The position numbers and the translations under genes were made by a program. The notes beneath the pieces are model-generated. The model made no database searches. It saw only the letters and a list, made by a program, of their open reading frames with translations, and had not been told where the DNA came from. This document shows, piece after piece, positions 33,875 through 38,264 of a stretch of DNA of 38,264 bases. The DNA is from an uncultured Bacteroidia bacterium (GTDB lineage: Bacteria > Bacteroidota > Bacteroidia > Bacteroidales > UBA932): contig CADAOB010000012.1 of NCBI GenBank assembly GCA_902789445.1, positions 1-38,264 on the forward strand, given 5' to 3'. How positions within the stretch are numbered: the first letter of the stretch is position 1; each line of letters begins with the position of its first letter.

Positions 33875-34738
33875 TTATGATTTCGTTACATCCTGCAAAT
33901 ATAGGAAAATTTCTTCTAACTGCCACTTGGGGGTTGAGGTGGCGCCGCAAATACCCACCGAATCGCCGTCCCGCAGCCAGCCGAGGTCGATCTGCGCGGC
34001 ATTTTCCAGCCAGTAGGTGCGGGTATTGACGCTGCGGCACAAGTCGAAGAGGACTTTCCCGTTCGAACTCTCCCGCCCGCTGACGAAGAGGACGACGCTG
34101 TGGTCGCCGGCGAAATCGACAAGCGACTTGTGGCGCTGGGCCACCTGCTTGCAGATGGTGTCATAGACTTCGGCATCGGGGCGCCGTGCTCGGATGCGGT
34201 CTGCGACCTGCCGGAATTCGTCGGGATCCTTGGTCGTCTGCGAAAAGAGGGCGATGGGGCGGGAAAAATCCAGGCCGTCGATTTCGGCGACGCTGCCGAT
34301 CACGACGGCCTCGCCGGCAGTCTGCCCGACCAGCCCGTTGACTTCGGCGTGTCCTTTCTTGCCGAAAATCACGACCTGTCCGCCGGCCTCGTGCAGGCGC
34401 TCCCAGGTCGTGCGGACCTTTTCCTGCAGCCGGAGCACTACCGGACAGGTGCAGTCGATCACCTGCAGGTCGTTGCGGCGGGCCAGGGCATAGGTCTCGG
34501 GCGGCTCGCCGTGGGCGCGGACCAGGATCACGTCGTGCCGCAGCTGCTCCACCTCCGCGATGGAGATGATCTCAAGCCCTTTCTTCTTGAGGCGCTCCAG
34601 TTCGGCGGCATTGTGGACGATGGCTCCGAGCGAATAGAGCCTGGGGCTGAACTGCAGGTAATTCTCGGCCTGCTGGATGGCACGGACCACGCCATTGCAG
34701 AAGCCGGACCGGGGATCGATCTCGACGCTCAGCTTCAT
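33875..34738 (-). CDS. ispH: 4-hydroxy-3-methylbut-2-enyl diphosphate reductase
   Basis: 287 residues from ATG 34738, 4 bases inside the cmk stop. The three [4Fe-4S] cysteines are in SGFCNGV, DCTCPVV and DTICKQVAQRH. Conserved histidines are in GAIVHN, RAHGEPP and GKKGHAEVNG, and FVSGRESSNGK and GATSTPKWQL close the fold. It makes IPP and DMAPP in the last step of the MEP isoprenoid pathway. The cmk-ispH order recurs in Bacteroidota. Confidence 0.97.
   Translation of the reverse strand: MKLSVEIDPRSGFCNGVVRAIQQAENYLQFSPRLYSLGAIVHNAAELERLKKKGLEIISIAEVEQLRHDVILVRAHGEPPETYALARRNDLQVIDCTCPVVLRLQEKVRTTWERLHEAGGQVVIFGKKGHAEVNGLVGQTAGEAVVIGSVAEIDGLDFSRPIALFSQTTKDPDEFRQVADRIRARRPDAEVYDTICKQVAQRHKSLVDFAGDHSVVLFVSGRESSNGKVLFDLCRSVNTRTYWLENAAQIDLGWLRDGDSVGICGATSTPKWQLEEIFLYLQDVTKS
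33896..33903 (-). promoter_or_regulatory. Promoter -7 element of efp
   Basis: Minus-strand TATATTTG matches TAnnTTTG. It lies within the last codons of ispH, 43 bases before the efp ATG, so efp can be expressed apart from cmk-ispH. Confidence 0.55.
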
Positions 34739-35436
34739 AACAGACTGATGTTGAACCGCTCGCGCAGGATCCCGTCGAGCCAGACCATCTGCTCTTCCAC
34801 CGTCATGTGGCTGTTGTCCAGCACGATGGCATCGTCGGCCTTGCGCAGGGGATTCATCGCGCGGTGCGAATCGATATAGTCGCGTTCCTGCACGTTCTTG
34901 AGGATATCCTCGAAGCGGGGATGCTGCCCGGCCTCTTCCATCTGCTTGACACGCCGCTGCGCGCGGATCTCGGCGTCGGCCGTCATGAAGATCTTCAGGT
35001 CGGCGTTCGGGAAGACGGCGGTGCCGATGTCGCGCCCGTCCATCACGCAGCCTTTCGCGCCCAGGCGGTGAAGTTGTTCGTCCACGAAATTGCGGACGAA
35101 GGGCAGCGTGGCGATCGCGCTCACGTTGCGCGCCACTTCCAGTTCGCGGATCCGGGCCGAAACGTCTTCGTCGCTCAGGAAGACACGCATGGTGCCGTCG
35201 CGGCGCGGCATGACGGAAATCTCCACCCGGCCCAGCAGGATGTCTTCCTGGAGCCGGCGGTCGTGGATTTCTCCGTTCCATTCGATATGGCCGTTCTTGA
35301 GGGCATAGAGCGTGACCGTGCGGTACAGGGCGCCGCTGTCGAGGTAAAGGATGCCCAGCCGACGGGCGATTTCCACGGCAAAAGTCCCCTTCCCGGTGGA
35401 AGAGTAGCCGTCGATGGCGATGATGATGGATGTCAT
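34735..35436 (-). CDS. cmk: Cytidylate kinase
   Basis: 233 residues. P-loop DGYSSTGKGTFAVEIARRLG, YLDSGALYRTVT, the NMP-binding insert (about 70-115), DGRDIGTAVFPNADLKIFMT and RDYIDSHRAMNPLRKADDAI are CMP kinase hallmarks. It phosphorylates CMP and dCMP. First gene of the cmk-ispH pair, expressed from a divergent promoter region shared with the response regulator. Confidence 0.97.
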   Translation of the reverse strand: MTSIIIAIDGYSSTGKGTFAVEIARRLGILYLDSGALYRTVTLYALKNGHIEWNGEIHDRRLQEDILLGRVEISVMPRRDGTMRVFLSDEDVSARIRELEVARNVSAIATLPFVRNFVDEQLHRLGAKGCVMDGRDIGTAVFPNADLKIFMTADAEIRAQRRVKQMEEAGQHPRFEDILKNVQERDYIDSHRAMNPLRKADDAIVLDNSHMTVEEQMVWLDGILRERFNISLL

Positions 35437-35455
35437 AGCAGTTAAATCTCTTCCA

Positions 35456-35463
35456 CAAAAGTA
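35456..35463 (-). promoter_or_regulatory. Promoter -7 element of cmk
   Basis: Minus-strand TACTTTTG, 20 bases before the cmk ATG, with a TTG about 20 bases further upstream. It is interleaved with the plus-strand promoter of the regulator gene. Confidence 0.6.
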
Positions 35464-35475
35464 TGAAATATTGTC

Positions 35476-35483
35476 TATCTTTG
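35476..35483 (+). promoter_or_regulatory. Promoter -7 element of the response regulator gene
   Basis: Plus-strand TATCTTTG matches TAnnTTTG, 32 bases before the ATG at 35516. No clear -33 box was found. Confidence 0.55.
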
Positions 35484-35515
35484 CAATTCATACCAATTAT
35501 ATAATCGTTTCAGCC

Positions 35516-36676
35516 ATGAAGGTCCTGATCATCGACGACGAACGGAGCATCCGCAATACACTCAAGGAAATCCTGGAATTTGAAGGCCACGAGGTGGCTA
35601 CCGCCGAAGACGGCAAGCAGGGCGTGGACAAGGCCCTTGCCGACAATTTCGACGCCATTTTCTGCGACATCAAGATGCCGGTGATGGATGGCAATGAAGT
35701 GCTTGACACCCTGGTGAAAGCCGGCTGCGAGGCCTCGATCATCATGATTTCCGGTCACGGCGACATCGACACCGCCGTCAAGTGCATCAAGAAAGGCGCC
35801 TACGACTTCATCCAGAAGCCGCTCGACCTGAACCGCATCCTGATCACGCTCAAGAATGCGACCGACAAGACCTCGCTGGTCAAGGAGACCGTCAGCCTCA
35901 AGAAAAAGATTCAGAGCAAATACGAGATCGTGGGCAATTCCCCCGCCATCGAACATATCAAGGAAATCGTGGACCGCGTGGCCGCCACCGACGCCCGCGT
36001 GCTGATCATGGGCGCCAACGGCACCGGCAAGGAACTGGTCGCCCGGCGCCTGCACGACAAGAGTCCGCGCGCCGGCGCCCCCTTCGTGGAGGTCAACTGC
36101 GCCGCCATTCCGGGCGAACTCATCGAAAGCGAACTCTTCGGCCATGAAAAGGGCGCTTTCACTTCGGCCATCAAGCAGCACAAGGGCAAGTTCGAGCAGG
36201 CCGAAGGCGGCACGCTCTTCCTCGACGAGATCGGCGACATGAGCCTGGCGGCCCAGGCCAAGGTGCTCCGCGTCCTGCAGGAAAAGAAACTCTCCCGCGT
36301 GGGCAGCGACAAGGACATCACGGTCGATGTCCGCGTGGTGGCCGCCACCAACAAGAACCTGACGGAAGAAATCGCCAAGGGCACTTTCCGCGAAGACCTC
36401 TACCACCGGCTGAGCGTCATCGTCATCCACGTCCCGGCCCTGAGCGAGCGCGTCGAGGACATCCCGCTGCTGATGGACTATTTCATCGAACAGATCAGCA
36501 AGGAGACCGGCATGGCCCGGAAGACCGTCTCGCCCGAAGCGATCACCGCCCTGCAGAAACTGCCGTGGACCGGCAACATCCGCGAACTGCGCAACGTCGC
36601 CGAGCGCCTGATGATCCTCTGCGGCCCCGAAATCACCGCCGCCGACGTCGTGGCCTACGCCACCCCGTCGATCTGA
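35516..36676 (+). CDS. NtrC/AtoC-type sigma-54 response regulator lacking a Fis domain
   Basis: 386 residues from ATG 35516. Receiver domain (about 1-120) with DDE acidic pocket at 7-9, phospho-acceptor Asp51 in FCDIKMP and Lys in FIQKPLDL. Sigma-54 AAA+ domain (about 140-375) with Walker A GANGTGKE (about 165), the GAFTSA loop in HEKGAFTSA (about 212-220), LFLDEIGDM and the R-finger region RVVAATNKN. It ends right after the AAA+ lid, VAERLMILCGPEITAAD, about 70 residues short of NtrC: the Fis-type helix-turn-helix is absent. It should activate sigma-54 RNA polymerase but cannot bind an enhancer by the usual domain. The likely kinase is encoded at 26776. An intrinsic terminator follows 19 bases later. 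Confidence 0.93.
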   Translation: MKVLIIDDERSIRNTLKEILEFEGHEVATAEDGKQGVDKALADNFDAIFCDIKMPVMDGNEVLDTLVKAGCEASIIMISGHGDIDTAVKCIKKGAYDFIQKPLDLNRILITLKNATDKTSLVKETVSLKKKIQSKYEIVGNSPAIEHIKEIVDRVAATDARVLIMGANGTGKELVARRLHDKSPRAGAPFVEVNCAAIPGELIESELFGHEKGAFTSAIKQHKGKFEQAEGGTLFLDEIGDMSLAAQAKVLRVLQEKKLSRVGSDKDITVDVRVVAATNKNLTEEIAKGTFREDLYHRLSVIVIHVPALSERVEDIPLLMDYFIEQISKETGMARKTVSPEAITALQKLPWTGNIRELRNVAERLMILCGPEITAADVVAYATPSI

Positions 36677-36695
36677 GCCCCTGTTGCACGATCCC

Positions 36696-36759
36696 CCGCC
36701 ATCCTCAATCAGGGCCATCCTCAATCAGGCCGTCTGGTGAGGATGGCGGCCGTTTTTTT
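36696..36759 (+). terminator. Intrinsic terminator of the response regulator gene
   Basis: CCGCCATCCTCA (36696-36707) pairs perfectly with TGAGGATGGCGG (36738-36749); a 7-base T-run follows at 36753-36759. The loop is 30 bases and contains a second copy of the left arm, so a shorter alternative hairpin is possible. The stem overlaps the 3' end of the convergent FeoB-associated gene. Confidence 0.7.
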
Positions 36760-36797
36760 CGCTTTCCATCCTCATTTGAAGGCCTGTTTGAGGATGG
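36699..36797. repeat. Cluster of five CCATCCTCA units, direct and inverted
   Basis: The 9-mer CCATCCTCA stands at 36699, 36715 and 36766, and its complement TGAGGATGG at 36738 and 36789. Two units share one geometry: arm, 14-base gap, inverted arm (36715-36746 and 36766-36797). The gaps carry related sequence around AGGCC. A 16-base tandem duplication spans 36699-36730. Confidence 0.7.
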
Positions 36798-36976
36798 CAG
36801 CGGCGGCTGTCGAGGCTGGCGAGGTCGTAGCCACTGCAGCCGCTGCAACCGCGGCACTGGCTGCCCCGGCCGCAGCCGCAGTCGGTGAACTTGCGTTTGC
36901 CGCGCAGGAAGGGGCGCAGCGCCAGATAGAGCGCGGCGGCCACCAGCAGCAGGACGATCAGGGTCGGGAGATTCAT
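36725..36976 (-). CDS. FeoB-associated Cys-rich membrane protein
   Basis: 83 residues from ATG 36976, 13 bases after the feoB stop. One membrane helix (LPTLIVLLLVAAALYLALRP) is followed by a basic stretch and CGCGRGSQCRGCSGCSGY, the cysteine-rich tail seen in small proteins beside feoB. Such proteins are thought to assist ferrous iron uptake, but their mechanism is not known. About 30 C-terminal residues (after SGYDLASLDSRR) are encoded by the CCATCCTCA repeat cluster and are probably not part of the original protein; typical family members are about 50-60 residues. Confidence 0.82.
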   Translation of the reverse strand: MNLPTLIVLLLVAAALYLALRPFLRGKRKFTDCGCGRGSQCRGCSGCSGYDLASLDSRRCHPQTGLQMRMESEKNGRHPHQTA

Positions 36977-36989
36977 GGCTGCAAGTCGT

Positions 36990-38264
36990 TTATCCGATAA
37001 ACAGGCCGGCAAGCTGGAAGGCCAGGAAGGCGGCGATCCAGGCGACCAGGCATTGGAAGATGACCATCCAAAGGGCGAGTTTGCCGCCCAGTTCGCGTTT
37101 GACGGCGGCGATGGCGGCCACGCAAGGGGTATAGAGCAGGCAGAAGGCCAGCATCGCGATGGCGGTCACGGGCGTGAGGAATGCGGTGACATCGAGCACT
37201 TCCATCGTCGAGACCACGGCTTCCTTGGCCAGGAAGCCGGTGATGAGCGCCGTGACGATCCGCCAGTCATCCAGGCCCATCGGCGCAAAGATCGGCGCTA
37301 CGAGACCGGCGATCTGTGCCAGCATGCTGCCATCCCCGTTCTCGACCATCTGCAGGCGGAAATTGAAGGTCTGCAGCAGCCAGATGACGATCGAGGCGAT
37401 GAAAATCACCGTAAAGGCCCGCTGTAGGAAGTCTTTGGTCTTGTCCCAGAGCAGGTGCCCCACGTTCTTGGCGCCCGGCATGCGGTAGTTCGGCAACTCC
37501 ATTACGAAGGGAGCCGGATGCCGGTCCGGATGAATCCATTTGGAAAGCAGCGCCACCAGGATACCGAAGAAAATGGCCGACAGGTAGAGGATCACCAGCA
37601 CGAGTCCGCCCTTGCCCGGGAAGAAGGCCGACGTGAAGAAAGCATAAATCGGGATCTTGGCCGAGCAGCTCATATACGGCGTCAGCAGGATGGTCAGCCG
37701 GCGGTCGTGCGCCGAAGGCAGCGTCCGGGTGGACATCACGGCGGGGACCGAGCAGCCGAATCCGATCAGCAGCGGGACGATGCTGCGGCCGGTCAGGCCG
37801 AGATGCCGCAGGAGTTTGTCGCTGACAAAGGCGACGCGGGCCATGTAGCCGCTGTCTTCCAGCAGCGAGAGGAAGAAAAAGAGGATGATGATGATCGGCA
37901 CGAAACTGACCACCGTCCCCACGCCGCCGAAGATGCCGTCCACCACCAGCGACTGGACCGCCGGGCTCACGCCCCAGCGGGCCAGTCCTGCGCCGGTCAG
38001 GCCGGCCAGCCATTGGATCCCCCGGTCAAGCAGGTCCTGGAGCGGTGCGCCCAGCACGTCGATGGAGAGCCAGATGACCAGAGACATGACGGCTACGAAA
38101 ATCGGCAGCGCCGTCCATTTTCCGGTCAGGATGCGGTCGATGCGGCGGCTGCGTTTGTATTCTTTGCTCTCGTGGGGCTTGACCACGGTTTTTTCGCAGA
38201 GTTTCCGGATGAAATTGTAGCGCATGTCGGCCATGGCCGCGTTGCGGTCCAGGCCGCGCTCCTC
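36990..38264 (-). CDS. feoB: Ferrous iron transporter FeoB, C-terminal part (5' end cut by window)
   Basis: 424 residues are visible and the frame is open to the right edge, so the G-domain lies outside the window. The visible part is the FeoB membrane domain: the linker ADMRYNFIRKLCEKTV, then SRRIDRILTGKWTALPIFVA, two gate segments (LLIGFGCSVPAVMSTRTL and LAFCLLYTPCVAAIAAVKRE) with their Cys residues, and about eight membrane helices. It imports Fe2+ across the cytoplasmic membrane. The Cys-rich partner follows downstream. Confidence 0.95.
   Translation of the reverse strand, partial: EERGLDRNAAMADMRYNFIRKLCEKTVVKPHESKEYKRSRRIDRILTGKWTALPIFVAVMSLVIWLSIDVLGAPLQDLLDRGIQWLAGLTGAGLARWGVSPAVQSLVVDGIFGGVGTVVSFVPIIIILFFFLSLLEDSGYMARVAFVSDKLLRHLGLTGRSIVPLLIGFGCSVPAVMSTRTLPSAHDRRLTILLTPYMSCSAKIPIYAFFTSAFFPGKGGLVLVILYLSAIFFGILVALLSKWIHPDRHPAPFVMELPNYRMPGAKNVGHLLWDKTKDFLQRAFTVIFIASIVIWLLQTFNFRLQMVENGDGSMLAQIAGLVAPIFAPMGLDDWRIVTALITGFLAKEAVVSTMEVLDVTAFLTPVTAIAMLAFCLLYTPCVAAIAAVKRELGGKLALWMVIFQCLVAWIAAFLAFQLAGLFIG

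Noticed and set aside
34739-35491. N-terminal extension of the ispH frame through cmk
   Set aside because: The extension is out-of-frame cmk sequence. ATG 34738 gives the normal IspH start and a 4-base overlap with cmk.

Overview
The window reads as chromosome of a GC-rich member of the Bacteroidota, most likely order Bacteroidales. The evidence is the recurring -7 element TAnnTTTG (often with TTTG about 20 bases upstream), weak Shine-Dalgarno sites, a serine palmitoyltransferase for sphingolipids, a DUF4783 protein, a paired 5'-nucleotidase locus, many small lipoproteins and a GH9-polysaccharide deacetylase fusion. Most of it is ordinary housekeeping and metabolic sequence, densely packed, with many ATGA start/stop overlaps and several convergent overlaps.

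Layout. 1-5042 (+): a left-truncated GH9/CE4 enzyme, an MgtC-like membrane protein and an NfnA/NfnB-type ferredoxin-NADPH oxidoreductase pair, tightly coupled. 5044-6541 (-): a small accessory module made of a single-domain HUH transposase (RAYT type), a 117-residue partner of unknown function, its own promoter and two inverted REP-like hairpins. 6605-9591 (-): C69 peptidase and hisS. 9703-10602: two lipoprotein genes sharing a bidirectional terminator. 10678-15026: spt (+) facing a minus-strand aminotransferase-tyrA-DAHP synthase/chorismate mutase operon. 15140-18254 (+): M28 peptidase, xth and an LpxL-type acyltransferase. 18233-19933 (-): DUF2185 immunity-like gene, lipoprotein, initiator tRNA and tdk. 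20012-21666 (+): rsmI and a helix-hairpin-helix protein. 21678-25867 (+): a promoter with a roughly 250-base structured leader, a two-gene ABC exporter and a two-gene 5'-nucleotidase. 25848-26255 (-): DUF4783. 26306-30381 (+): rlmH and a 1201-residue NtrY-like sensor kinase. 30416-35436 (-): der, a transglutaminase lipoprotein, efp, ispH and cmk. 35516-36676 (+): an NtrC/AtoC-type regulator without a DNA-binding domain. 36725-38264 (-): a FeoB-associated Cys-rich protein and right-truncated feoB.

The most interesting material is small and partly non-coding: the RAYT-partner-REP module (5044-6541); the structured leader before the ABC exporter (21710-21965); a 121-base palindrome between the transglutaminase gene and der (31790-31910); short palindromic repeats that run into the ends of genes (30372-30415 and 36699-36797); and a sigma-54 activator with the GAFTSA loop but no Fis-type helix-turn-helix. 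No CRISPR array, prophage, integrase or complete insertion sequence was seen. All assignments rest on reading motifs and context by eye; no database search was run.
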